64,000 nt of DNA from Alkalihalophilus marmarensis DSM 21297 (lineage in GTDB: Bacteria; Bacillota; Bacilli; Bacillales; Bacillaceae_D). Positions 53,709 through 61,971 of the stretch are shown here, piece after piece (positions within the stretch are counted from its first letter, which is position 1; each line of letters opens with the position of its first letter). Made by a program: the position numbers and the translations under genes. The DNA lies in contig NZ_ATAE01000041.1 in the NCBI RefSeq assembly GCF_000474275.2, positions 1 to 64,000 on the forward strand. Reading direction: 5' to 3'. The notes under the pieces were generated by a model that had not been told where the DNA came from, ran no database searches, and saw nothing but the letters and a program-made list of their open reading frames with translations.

Positions 53709-53804
53709 GTTTACCCTCCTACAGTGTACTAGTTTAAATAGTCTATCTACCCTAGTTTACAGGAAAATAGTAGAAATATATAGAATTATTTTCAAGTAGT
53801 AGAA

Positions 53805-53853
53805 CAAAAAGAAAAGCTGTGTAGAAGATTGGTATAACCTTCTACACAGCTTT
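53805..53853 (-). terminator. Terminator of the SLH protein gene
   Basis: Minus-strand 15-bp perfect stem AAAGCTGTGTAGAAG/CTTCTACACAGCTTT, then TCTTTTTG, just after the stop codon. Confidence 0.85.
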
Positions 53854-53858
53854 CGTTC

Positions 53859-54926
53859 TTAATATAAATATTCTTCTTCAAAATCAAATGAAAAATCTTC
53901 TACATAATAGATTTTCCAGCTTGAACCGATTTTCTTCATGTAGAATGTCGGCTCATAATCCACTGTTTCTACCACGTTACGTCTTTTATCTGGATCGTAG
54001 TATTCAAACGTCATCGTTGCCCCTGTTCCTTTAACTTGAGCAAAGCGGGTATGGTTGCTCTTCACACTGAAAGTCAGCTGACCTGTAATATTCATATCAG
54101 CTAAATAACCATATTCATAGATTTCTGTCGCAAACGCTTTTTGGAATCCTGTATAGTACGTGTTGATATGGTTTGTAAGCTGTGCTTTAGTTGCATTATC
54201 TAAAGAGAACAAGCTTGTTTGGTACGAATTCGCAAGTGAAAGAAGAGTATTTGCACTTGTAAGATTTTTCGTTTCACGGTTTAATGCACGGTGCAGAAGC
54301 ACTCCTGCCTCACCGCGTGTAGCAGCACGGCCCATACCAAAAGTTGTTTGACTTACACCGCTCACAAGTCCAATCGAGCTTGCTTTTTTGATATCTGCTG
54401 CAGCCCAGTGGCCAGCCGGAACATCTGTGAAGTTCTTTGCTGTACCGCCTGTAAAGCTGATAGTATCCGAGAAAGCACGTACAATCATAGATGCGATTTG
54501 TTCGCGAGTTACATTTTGGTTTGGACCAAATTTGCCACCGCCAAGACCAGCAATAATTCCGTGATCACTAGCAATCGCAATCTCATTACGCAGGGCATGG
54601 TTCGCTGGTACATCTGTAAAAGGGTAGCTTGTGCTTGCACTTTTTCTAGTTAACTGCAGGGAACGAACGATAATCGCTGCAAACTCAGCACGCGTAATCG
54701 TACGATTTGGTCTAAATTCATAATCACCTTGGCTCGTTTTATAGCCGCCAAATATATCAGCGTTCACTAAATCATCTAGCTGTTCGGCACCCCAGTGATC
54801 CCACACATCAAATAAAAAGTAGCTGTCAAAGTCACGAGTCTGTGCAGAAGCAGACATAGGCATGATCGCAGTGAATGCCAGTAATACAGCTAATAAAAGC
54901 ATATATACTTTTTTCAATTCTTTCAT
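53859..54926 (-). CDS. SLH-domain protein with unknown C-terminal domain
   Basis: A 355-residue exported protein. Signal peptide (about 1-28, LLLAVLLAFTAIMPMSASA), three SLH domains (about 40-210; TITRAEFAAIIVRSLQL, NVTREQIASMIVRAF, AATRGEAGVLLHRAL) and a C-terminal domain (about 220-355) with an NTF2-like look (aromatic-rich beta strands TFYMKKIGSSWKIYYVEDFS). ATG 54926 is chosen for its AAGGAAG site; the ATG at 54950 lacks one. The function of the C-terminal domain is unknown. Confidence 0.9.
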   Translation of the reverse strand: MKELKKVYMLLLAVLLAFTAIMPMSASAQTRDFDSYFLFDVWDHWGAEQLDDLVNADIFGGYKTSQGDYEFRPNRTITRAEFAAIIVRSLQLTRKSASTSYPFTDVPANHALRNEIAIASDHGIIAGLGGGKFGPNQNVTREQIASMIVRAFSDTISFTGGTAKNFTDVPAGHWAAADIKKASSIGLVSGVSQTTFGMGRAATRGEAGVLLHRALNRETKNLTSANTLLSLANSYQTSLFSLDNATKAQLTNHINTYYTGFQKAFATEIYEYGYLADMNITGQLTFSVKSNHTRFAQVKGTGATMTFEYYDPDKRRNVVETVDYEPTFYMKKIGSSWKIYYVEDFSFDFEEEYLY

Positions 54927-55073
54927 CCTTCTTCCTTTTTGTATAATCATTTCTAACGTAGTTTACTCCCTTAAGGCAGACTTTGTATACAGGAGGAAAG
55001 ATGTGGTTTTTTACTAAAATTCTACTGACTAGAGACACTTTACAAATTGGTAAAAAAACCTTAAACTATTTGA

Positions 55074-55109
55074 TCAAAAAAAGCAGAATCCCTTACTGGG
55101 CCTCTGCTT
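55074..55109 (-). terminator. Terminator that includes the end of the SGNH gene
   Basis: Minus-strand stem AAGCAGA/TCTGCTT plus TTTTTTT. The 5-prime arm is inside the coding sequence and the stop codon TAA is in the loop. Confidence 0.8.
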
Positions 55110-56133
55110 CGAGCGACTGACGTACCTCTTCAATATGCTCTTCGAATGTTTCTTCTGTTACCCACTCTCCAAAATCAGCTTCTTCAATCTCTTCATCTTG
55201 AAGACGTGCTGCTATCACATCTCCAACTTCGGCATAAAAATGATGAGCATCATAAAAACGGTCCAAATTCGTCGTCACTTCATTTATCGTCATAAAGTTA
55301 TATACTCCGCCAAATACGTCGATGATCTCACCTATCCAATGCGTGTAATCTGGAAGCAGTTCTTGTTCATACAGTAGACGAAGCAGCGGCTCTGTTACCG
55401 GTGTTACATAAACGATAAAGGCAGTATCCGGATTTTCATCGACCATTTGCTGCAATTGATCCTTGTATCCAGTATGGTATTGATAACTAGGAGCATAATG
55501 AATTCCCTTGTATCGTCTTAAGTCACCTTCAACCAGCTCGTCCTTATCTTCTTGACTGATCTGCTGAAACTCAGCCTTGTGATGCCTGTCATAACGCCTC
55601 ACAAATTGTTCGGTATCCATTAATGATGACCATGCATTCTTATAAGCATTTTCAAATGTATCCATCGATATTAATGTCTTATAAAGGTAAAGAGGATCTT
55701 CCACCGTCTCAAAATACTCGCTTGGAAATGACGTCTGCTTCCTTGTTTCATTTGTTGTAAAGAAATCAAGCCCCAGCACAATCAACTCTGGTTCATGCCC
55801 ATGCGTTTTAGCAAATTGAATGTACTCATTGAACTCCTCAATAGACACGGCAGGAACCGAATAATTAAACATCCTCACGCCTTCAAACTGATGCTGATCC
55901 ACAACAGTCGAGCGGCTGCTTCCAAGCAGGAGGGCATTGTACTCTTGAGCGGTATAGGCAAGGTGAAGCGATTTTTGCTCCCGCTCATTTATACTGTCTT
56001 GCCTCTCATTAAATGGGTTGGCATGATCAAACGCCCATAATGGATCCACCATATAATTAAATCCTCCAACAAGCATCACGAGCACTACACATATTGCTGC
56101 AAGCTTTATGAGCCAAGCCTTATAGACACCCAT
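55093..56133 (-). CDS. SGNH-type O-acetyltransferase partner (DltD/PatB-like)
   Basis: A 346-residue protein with one N-terminal membrane helix (about 8-28) and an extracytoplasmic domain. LLLGSSRS near residue 65 carries a GxS nucleophile and FYDAHHFYAEVGD near the C-terminus carries the DxxH pair, so a Ser-Asp-His SGNH triad is visible. With the MBOAT gene upstream it forms a two-component surface acetylation system like PatA/PatB in B. anthracis, where secondary polysaccharide acetylation supports S-layer proteins. ATG 56133 with GGTGG is chosen; a GTG directly after the MBOAT stop (56148) is possible. Overall family identity is low, so the substrate is inferred. Confidence 0.8.
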   Translation of the reverse strand: MGVYKAWLIKLAAICVVLVMLVGGFNYMVDPLWAFDHANPFNERQDSINEREQKSLHLAYTAQEYNALLLGSSRSTVVDQHQFEGVRMFNYSVPAVSIEEFNEYIQFAKTHGHEPELIVLGLDFFTTNETRKQTSFPSEYFETVEDPLYLYKTLISMDTFENAYKNAWSSLMDTEQFVRRYDRHHKAEFQQISQEDKDELVEGDLRRYKGIHYAPSYQYHTGYKDQLQQMVDENPDTAFIVYVTPVTEPLLRLLYEQELLPDYTHWIGEIIDVFGGVYNFMTINEVTTNLDRFYDAHHFYAEVGDVIAARLQDEEIEEADFGEWVTEETFEEHIEEVRQSLEAEAQ

Positions 56134-56148
56134 CCATAACCACCACAC

Positions 56149-57591
56149 TTAGAAATTGAAATATAAAAACTCACTCACTTCAGATAAGCTTAAAATACTG
56201 TAAATTAATGCTGCTGCACAAATCAACACATGATAAAAATTCGGCTTAAAAGCTTCCATTCTCTCAATTGAATTTCGCCATGTTAATACGACGATAAATG
56301 CCATAGCTGTTAAGCCAAGCCCCCAATAAAAGCCTGCCTCAGCCATTTGGAATTCCGCCGCAAACGTCAACCAAGCCATCTGTTCCGCTGCCCATTCTGG
56401 AAGCGCAAATCCTGAGAGCCCTGCCATTCCTTTTAATACTTTCAACGCATCCTCAAAGCTCTCTGCTCTAAAGAACACCCAGGCAAAATTAACAAATTGA
56501 AAGGTAAGAAACCAAGCTAACACCTTATTCATTTTAAACCCGAGCTGCTGCCACAGGCGATTGATGATCATCGCCACACCGTGAAGCACTCCCCATAGCA
56601 CAAACGTCCAGCCAGCCCCATGCCAAATTCCGCTCACAAAAAAGACAATGAACAAATTTACGTACGTTCTTACTTTACCCAACCTATTTCCACCAAGCGG
56701 GATATAAAGGTAATGGGTAAGAAAACGCCCAAGGGTCATATGCCACCTTCTCCAAAACTCTTGAATACTAAGAGACTTATAAGGAGATAAGAAGTTTACA
56801 GGCAAGCTGATATTAAATAGGAGTGCAAGGCCAATCGCCATATCAGCATAGCCGCTAAAATCAAAATACAATTGAAATGTGTACGAATAAGATACGAGCC
56901 ACGCTTCTAGAAAGGTTAACGACTCACGTACATCAAAACCGTTTGTCGCTGTTTTAGCAAACGTATCTGCAATCGCCACTTTTTTAAACAGTCCAATTGA
57001 GAAAATAAAAATCCCCATTGCCATATGCTTTGGATTGATCCGTCGATTTTGGACGTCTTCAAATTGAGGCATCATCTCTTTATGATGAACAATCGGGCCC
57101 GCGATTAACTGAGGAAAAAACGTTACAAACAGCGCATAATCAAGCAAGCGGTAATCCTTTGTCTCGCCCCGGTAAGCATCAACCAAAAAGGCAATCTGCT
57201 GAAACGTAAAAAAGCTGATCGCAAGAGGAAGTGTTAACTCCAGTAAGGCCCAATTCGCATCCAGCAGCGTATTGACCGTTCCGATAAAGAAATCCGAGTA
57301 TTTGAAATAGCCAAGTAAAGCTACATTTCCAATGATCCCTAGTGTAACAAGAGCTTTTCGTATTTCGGGTTTGCGATCAGATACAAGAGCACGTCCAATT
57401 AAAAAGTTCATCGCCATAGAGGCTAAAATCAAGGGCAAATATAAAACATTCCACCAACTATAAAAAAAGAGTGAACTAACCACGAGCCACCCTTTGCTAA
57501 ATGGAATCCATCCACATCGGTTAAAAAGAAAATAGAAGAGGAAGACGATTGGCAGAAACACAAATAAAAATTCATATGAATTAAATAACAA
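56149..57591 (-). CDS. MBOAT O-acyltransferase (AlgI/PatA-like)
   Basis: A 480-residue polytopic membrane protein that passes acetyl groups across the membrane. It has about ten to twelve helices and the AlgI/DltB signature: PLAISFFTFQQIAFLVDAYRG, FPQLIAGPIVHHKEMMPQ, SLSIQEFWRRWHMTLGRFLTHYLYIPLGGN and the conserved His in VSGIWHGAGWTFVLWG. Start is TTG 57591 with GGGGGATT upstream. It is the upstream half of the two-gene acetylation unit and has its own terminator context. Confidence 0.93.
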   Translation of the reverse strand: MLFNSYEFLFVFLPIVFLFYFLFNRCGWIPFSKGWLVVSSLFFYSWWNVLYLPLILASMAMNFLIGRALVSDRKPEIRKALVTLGIIGNVALLGYFKYSDFFIGTVNTLLDANWALLELTLPLAISFFTFQQIAFLVDAYRGETKDYRLLDYALFVTFFPQLIAGPIVHHKEMMPQFEDVQNRRINPKHMAMGIFIFSIGLFKKVAIADTFAKTATNGFDVRESLTFLEAWLVSYSYTFQLYFDFSGYADMAIGLALLFNISLPVNFLSPYKSLSIQEFWRRWHMTLGRFLTHYLYIPLGGNRLGKVRTYVNLFIVFFVSGIWHGAGWTFVLWGVLHGVAMIINRLWQQLGFKMNKVLAWFLTFQFVNFAWVFFRAESFEDALKVLKGMAGLSGFALPEWAAEQMAWLTFAAEFQMAEAGFYWGLGLTAMAFIVVLTWRNSIERMEAFKPNFYHVLICAAALIYSILSLSEVSEFLYFNF

Positions 57592-57692
57592 CCGAATCCC
57601 CCACCTTACGATACTTTCTATTTTCCAAAATTCAACAATCTCCGAAAATAATTATACCAATATTTTTATCATTTCGACAATTAAAGAAAAAT

Positions 57693-57723
57693 AAAACCTC
57701 TCTTCAGTAGGAAGAGAGGTTTT
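57693..57723. terminator. Terminator of the ureohydrolase gene
   Basis: 13-bp perfect stem AAAACCTCTCTTC/GAAGAGAGGTTTT with a short loop; T-rich tail on the minus strand. Confidence 0.85.
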
Positions 57724-57733
57724 ATCACCCTAT

Positions 57734-58675
57734 TTATTTCTTCCGATGCTCCACCACACCTGCTAATGCATAAAGAGCAATCATTGAAGCAAAGTGGCTG
57801 GATACATTCGTTGGGTCCTGCTGCGGATAAACTTCAACAAAGTCCATCCCGACAATGCCGCGTTTTGTAAATTCATAAATTAACGTAAGCAGCTCATATG
57901 ACGTGAGCCCGTTCCCGTCAACCGGTCCGCCTGGATTAAAGGCAAAGTCTAGAACGTCACTGCAAACGGAAAGATAGACAACATCCACGCTTTCGCTTGC
58001 TTGATCATACAAGTCCGCCGCAAGCTTGCGAATATCCTTTGCTTCACGGATATCATTGATTGTAATCGTCTTCGCACCGGCCTCGCGTGCAAACTTGCCG
58101 CTCTCCGGCTTGTTGCGCGGCCCATGAATTCCTGCATGAATCAGGCTTTCATTTCTCACACCATCAAGCTCATAAAGTCTCGCAAATGGCGTCGAACGGG
58201 CATATTTATCACCCTCATGATGCGGCATATTATCATAGTGAGCATCTAAGTGAAGAATGCCGACTTTCTTACCCGTGCGCTCCGTTAAGGCTTTAACAAT
58301 CGGGTAAGTGATGCCGTGATCTCCGCCAAGTGCAAGCGGGAATTTACCGGAATCCCACATATCACCTGCAAACGACTCAATACGGTTCATCGTCTCAATT
58401 ACATCGGCAGGAACGACATCTACATCTCCCATATCCGCAAGCTTCAGGTGCTCGAATACATCGATATGATCAAGCTCAGGCAAGTATCCGCTGTATCGTC
58501 CTGAGCATAAGCGCATCACTTTCGGCCCTAACTCACAGCCTGTGTAATCGCCCCATGTCACGGCCCCTTCCCAAGGGACACCGTAGATTAATACATCCGC
58601 CTCATCCGTTGATTCAGTCGTTCCGTTAATCGCTCCTAAAAATGGAGGTGTATTTCCGTAAATGTTCTCTGTCAT
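57734..58675 (-). CDS. Ureohydrolase (agmatinase/formimidoylglutamase-like)
   Basis: A 313-residue metal-dependent hydrolase of the arginase superfamily, which cleaves a guanidino or formimino C-N bond. Metal ligands are seen at H120 (GGDHG), D144, H146 and D148 (HLDAHYDN) and D240. The usual SxDxD motif reads SVCSD (C238 in place of the first Asp). A Glu (E281) in FVEVYPQQD follows. The change makes a simple agmatinase less certain and could mark formimidoylglutamase-type or another substrate. It follows the MutS2-like gene by 65 bases on the same strand with its own GGAGCGG site. Confidence 0.85.
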   Translation of the reverse strand: MTENIYGNTPPFLGAINGTTESTDEADVLIYGVPWEGAVTWGDYTGCELGPKVMRLCSGRYSGYLPELDHIDVFEHLKLADMGDVDVVPADVIETMNRIESFAGDMWDSGKFPLALGGDHGITYPIVKALTERTGKKVGILHLDAHYDNMPHHEGDKYARSTPFARLYELDGVRNESLIHAGIHGPRNKPESGKFAREAGAKTITINDIREAKDIRKLAADLYDQASESVDVVYLSVCSDVLDFAFNPGGPVDGNGLTSYELLTLIYEFTKRGIVGMDFVEVYPQQDPTNVSSHFASMIALYALAGVVEHRKK

Positions 58676-58740
58676 CCTTATCCGCTCCTCTACTCAATAG
58701 TCACCCTCTTTATATACCCGGTTTTTGTGGGAAATAATCA

Positions 58741-60660
58741 TTATTCTTCTTCGTCGATCATTATGCCCTCTACATGCTTCCTTCCCATTTGATGCTTCTT
58801 TTTACGGTATTCCTTTGATTTGAAGATAATGTCGAAATCATAATCTTCCGGATAAAGTTCACTTGCCGAAACGTGCAGGGTCAGCCTCTTATGGTTAACT
58901 GTCTTCTTCTCTCCTTTCACTTGAACAATATAATTTCCTGATTCATCCGGCCCTTTATAGACAATCCCTAATTCATTCGTTGGGGACAGAAGAACCGTGT
59001 CGCCTTGATCATAGCTCACTACAGCCTCTTGATCCCTTTTCTTATTTAGTGGCTTTTTCCTCGCATACTTGTTGATGATCATTTGTTTTTCGTAGCTTTT
59101 TTGCTTTGTATCTATGGTGTGATGCAGTGTTTTGTTGTAAGTCGATTGATTCGCACGCTGCACTAATTCTGGATGCATCCCTAATTTCAAAGCGATTTCA
59201 AATGCCTGACTTCTTCCTGTTTCCCCAAGCAGCAGCTTATAGGTTGGCTTTAATGTCTCAAGATCAAACTCCATCGAGCCATTGATAAACCCGTCTCGCG
59301 CGTCAGCTAAGCGCTTCAACTCACTGTAATGCGTCGTCGCCAGCAATGTGGCTCCTTTTTCATAGAGATGTTCCATGATTACTTGAGCGAGGTTCATTCC
59401 CTCATTAGGATCTGTTCCGGAACCGAGTTCATCAAGTAACACCAATGTATGCTCGTTCGTTTCTTCAAGGATCCCAATGATGTTTTTCAACCTGGAGCTA
59501 AAGGTACTTAAGTTCTCATCAATACTCTGCCCATCGCCCATATCTACAAAAATGTGATGAAAAAGATGAAGATTGCTTCCTTCCTTTGCTGGGATCATCA
59601 GTCCGGTAGCTGCCATCATCGATAAAAGACCCACCGTTTTTAACGTCACTGTTTTTCCGCCTGTATTAGGCCCTGTGATGACTAACCCACGGTCATTGCC
59701 ATCTAGCTGAATCGTGAGCGGGACCGCGCCGCTTCCTAACATCGGGTGTCTTGCCTCGCGCAAATCAATCCGATACTCCTCGTTCACTTGTGGAATAGTG
59801 CCATCCAGTTCAAGGCCATATTTCGCCTTCGCAAACAAAACATCATACTGATGCATGGCATCGATTGCAATTTGAATCCCTTGCTCTTTTTCCATAATCA
59901 TTCCTGTCAGGGTGTACAATACTTGCTGAACTTCGTGATCTTCTGCTATTTGTAAGCCATCCACCAGTTCTTGAATCGTCCCTAGCTCACTCGGTTCTAT
60001 AAATACGGTTGCTCCTGAAGCAGACGTATCGATGACTGCCCCATTTACTTTTGAGCGATATTCACGTTTAATCGGCAAGGTATAATGGCCATTTTTTTCA
60101 ATCATCATTTTCTCTTGTAAATAGGTTTGATACTTTTTACTGCCAGCTAGCTTTTCCGCTCTTGCTTTGAGATCCTCTTTTGCCTGCCTTAACTGCTTGC
60201 GAACACCAGCAAGATCAGCAGTTGCATGATCATCGATCTGACCATGCTTTAAGCAGCGCGCGATCTCCTGTTCAAGCTCGCCTAAATCATCAATCGACCA
60301 CGCATACGTTGTAATAAGCGGAGCTGTAAATTCTTTGTCCTGCATAAACCGTTTTAATTTACGACAATGATCTAAAAAGGACAGCACAACCGTCAACTGA
60401 TCAGGACGCAGGAACAGCCCTTTATTGATCTGCTCTAAGTAACCGCTCATCTCATCAAGAGAATGAATCGGCACACTTGATGAGATTTTGAGGATTTGAA
60501 CCGCTTCTTGGATTTCCTCTAATAAATGTTCGATTCTTTTTTTATTGGTTAAAGGCCGGCTCGCCATAATCTTAGCCTTCGCTCTTTCTGTAATGGCTTT
60601 GTCTGCTACATTATTTAAAATTCGGTGGTAATCAAGTTGTTCCATTGCTTTATCATTCAT
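58741..60660 (-). CDS. MutS2-like ATPase without Smr domain
   Basis: A 639-residue MutS-family ATPase. It has the MutS2-type core and helical lever (about 60-300), Walker A GPNTGGKT (330-337), an SIDENLSTFSSRL switch, Walker B LVLLDELGSGTDPNEG (406-), and a C-terminal KOW-like segment (about 550-590, GDTVLLSPTNELGIVYKGPD). B. subtilis MutS2 is 785 residues and ends in a Smr nuclease domain; that is missing here. MutS2 senses collided ribosomes and splits or cleaves them. This one could split ribosomes without cutting RNA; that is inference. RBS AGGAGG. A dedicated promoter, leader peptide and terminator lie upstream. Confidence 0.9.
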   Translation of the reverse strand: MNDKAMEQLDYHRILNNVADKAITERAKAKIMASRPLTNKKRIEHLLEEIQEAVQILKISSSVPIHSLDEMSGYLEQINKGLFLRPDQLTVVLSFLDHCRKLKRFMQDKEFTAPLITTYAWSIDDLGELEQEIARCLKHGQIDDHATADLAGVRKQLRQAKEDLKARAEKLAGSKKYQTYLQEKMMIEKNGHYTLPIKREYRSKVNGAVIDTSASGATVFIEPSELGTIQELVDGLQIAEDHEVQQVLYTLTGMIMEKEQGIQIAIDAMHQYDVLFAKAKYGLELDGTIPQVNEEYRIDLREARHPMLGSGAVPLTIQLDGNDRGLVITGPNTGGKTVTLKTVGLLSMMAATGLMIPAKEGSNLHLFHHIFVDMGDGQSIDENLSTFSSRLKNIIGILEETNEHTLVLLDELGSGTDPNEGMNLAQVIMEHLYEKGATLLATTHYSELKRLADARDGFINGSMEFDLETLKPTYKLLLGETGRSQAFEIALKLGMHPELVQRANQSTYNKTLHHTIDTKQKSYEKQMIINKYARKKPLNKKRDQEAVVSYDQGDTVLLSPTNELGIVYKGPDESGNYIVQVKGEKKTVNHKRLTLHVSASELYPEDYDFDIIFKSKEYRKKKHQMGRKHVEGIMIDEEE

Positions 60661-60691
60661 GGATGCTGCCTCCTAATAGATAATCGAAAAC

Positions 60692-60725
60692 AAAAAAGCC
60701 GCCTCAAGCATATGCTTAAGACGGC
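60692..60725 (-). terminator. Intrinsic terminator just upstream of the MutS2-like gene
   Basis: Minus-strand stem GCCGTCTTAAGC/GCTTGAGGCGGC with a tiny loop, then TTTTTTG. It lies 32 bases before the ATG of the gene it precedes, not after a gene, so it is an attenuator by position. Confidence 0.85.
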
Positions 60726-60944
60726 AAGAGGACCCTTCACTAAAAGTGAACTTTTTGCAGGTAAAACGACTGTTGAATGATGGCAGTCTTCTCCCGCAAA
60801 ACAAGCTATGACCACAGCCACAGCTTTTAGGTTTCCCTATTATTCCGCTAGATGCTTGTTCTTAACGAAGTCATTGAAAGGCATCACAAATAAACCAGCA
60901 CTTTGCTGATTTTTAACCATTTCAAGACCATATCCAGTTACGGA

Positions 60945-60968
60945 TTAGTTAAGAACAACCACACTCAT
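60945..60968 (-). CDS. Seven-codon leader ORF (MSVVVLN)
   Basis: ATG 60968 to TAA 60945 on the minus strand. AAAGGAG ends seven to eight bases upstream, a strong ribosome site for so short a frame. Its last codons (GTT CTT AAC) are half of the 11-bp inverted repeat that opens the leader structure, so a ribosome stalled here would free the other half. That is the layout of translation-attenuation leader peptides of antibiotic-inducible resistance genes. Expression is inferred. Confidence 0.6.
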   Translation of the reverse strand: MSVVVLN

Positions 60969-61010
60969 AAAAATTCTCCTTTATTGTGAAGGGCATTTGT
61001 TTTCCTCTCT

Positions 61011-61039
61011 ATCGTATGCCCTCACATAAAAATTGTCAA
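61011..61039 (-). promoter_or_regulatory. Sigma-A promoter of the leader RNA
   Basis: Minus-strand TTGACA, 17 bases, TACGAT. The TGA in the -35 is the stop codon of the small membrane protein gene. A 6-bp inverted repeat GGGCAT/ATGCCC brackets the -10 and start region. Confidence 0.8.
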
Positions 61040-61230
61040 TTTCTTATAAACAAATAGATGATAAACCCTACAACTGGGAAAAACAGTGTCGCTACTAATA
61101 CAAGTAAGCTGTATTCTTTGCTGTTGCCTTTACGCATTGAATCGCGGTAACACCAGATGCTTGTGATAACGTTTAAAATAAAGCCGCCGAATATCAGTAA
61201 GAAAACGGTCAGCATAAAAATGGCTTCCAT
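61036..61230 (-). CDS. Small PLDc_N-type membrane protein
   Basis: A 64-residue protein with two membrane helices (about 5-25 and 42-61), between them a short charged loop (YRDSMRKGNSKEY). The pattern resembles the PLDc_N family (phospholipase D N-terminal-like), which is common as a stand-alone membrane protein of unknown role. RBS GGAGGGACC is before the ATG. Its stop codon lies inside the -35 of the leader RNA promoter, so it is not tightly linked to the MutS2-like gene. Confidence 0.7.
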   Translation of the reverse strand: MEAIFMLTVFLLIFGGFILNVITSIWCYRDSMRKGNSKEYSLLVLVATLFFPVVGFIIYLFIRN

Positions 61231-61343
61231 GTTGGTCCCTCCGTTCTTATAGGATAGTTTACGTTAGTTGGTGGGAGAAGTTTCGCAGTTGCGGGAATTG
61301 GGTGTTAGTGTGGAGCGAGTGGTGGATGTTTAAGATTATATCA

Positions 61344-61387
61344 CCAAAAAAGACTACGATCACCTAAGTGATGGTCGCAGTCTTTTG
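61344..61387 (-). terminator. Terminator of the lipoprotein gene
   Basis: Minus-strand stem AAAAGACTGCGACCATCAC/GTGATCGTAGTCTTTT with one mismatch and an added bulge, then T residues; about 40 bases past the stop. Confidence 0.85.
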
Positions 61388-61428
61388 GATTTGGTATAAA
61401 AAGTTCACTTTAAACGTAATTGAGCTTA

Positions 61429-61863
61429 CTAGTAGCTATTCGATAAATAGTCAGCTGCTCTCTCAGACACTTTAAAGCTCAATCCAAACCCCTTTAAATT
61501 CAACTCAATATAGGGAACATTTTCATAAATCGTAATCGTCCCTACCTCAATTAGGTTGACATCATCAGCCGATTGACCAAGCTTTACCGTTTCGTTACTG
61601 TACAATTTATAGATTAAACCCTTAGAAGCGCCAGAAGGGATACTCCCCATTTCCCACTTATCCAGCTCGAGCGAATCTACAAACTGAGTGATCTCTTCCT
61701 CGCCTGAAATTGTTGCAATTGTATTAGAGTCTTTCACCACTTCGATTTTCTCTGCCCCTTGTAAGTCGGAATTCCAATCTTGGCTGCTTCCACCACTACA
61801 CCCTAGTAACAAAATTAAGGACGTACCCATCATGATTAAAAGTAGAGACATTTTTAGTTTCAT
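61429..61863 (-). CDS. Small lipoprotein of unknown function
   Basis: A 144-residue exported lipoprotein: signal peptide (about 1-21) with lipobox LLGC, then a Ser/Gly linker and a domain of about 110 residues with beta strands (KIEVVKDSNTIATISGEEEI, YIELNLKGFGLSFKVSERA). I do not recognise the family. RBS AGGAGG precedes the ATG. It lies 100 bases downstream of the ABC exporter on the same strand, but with no overlap; a functional link is not shown. Confidence 0.75.
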   Translation of the reverse strand: MKLKMSLLLIMMGTSLILLLGCSGGSSQDWNSDLQGAEKIEVVKDSNTIATISGEEEITQFVDSLELDKWEMGSIPSGASKGLIYKLYSNETVKLGQSADDVNLIEVGTITIYENVPYIELNLKGFGLSFKVSERAADYLSNSY

Positions 61864-61971
61864 TGTAATCCTCCTAATAAAGTCAATTTTAAATTGTTAA
61901 CTTTCTAAAAGTTCGTCTAGGAAAGCCCCCCTTCATATACTCACACTTCGAACTAACACAAATAAGGTTCT

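Larger units (their letters stand above)
60690..61006 (-). ncRNA. Structured attenuator leader RNA
   Basis: From a predicted start near 61004 to the terminator: 11-bp inverted repeat TTGTTCTTAAC/GTTAAGAACAA (60948-60958 with 60856-60866), a 9-bp stem (60753-60761 with 60793-60801), an inner GACTG/CAGTC hairpin (60768-60772 with 60784-60788), CAGCA/TGCTG (60895-60908) and TTCACT/AGTGAA. AAGACTGC next to the inner hairpin can pair with the terminator arm GCCGTCTT in seven of eight positions, a candidate antiterminator. It matches no riboswitch class I recognise. Confidence 0.7.

Noticed and set aside
60690-60976. The leader as tmRNA, RNase P RNA, SRP RNA, T-box or lysine riboswitch
   Set aside because: None of the conserved cores of these RNAs as I know them (tmRNA tag and 3-prime CCA, RNase P P4, SRP tetraloops, T-box AGGGTGGNACCGCG) is present.
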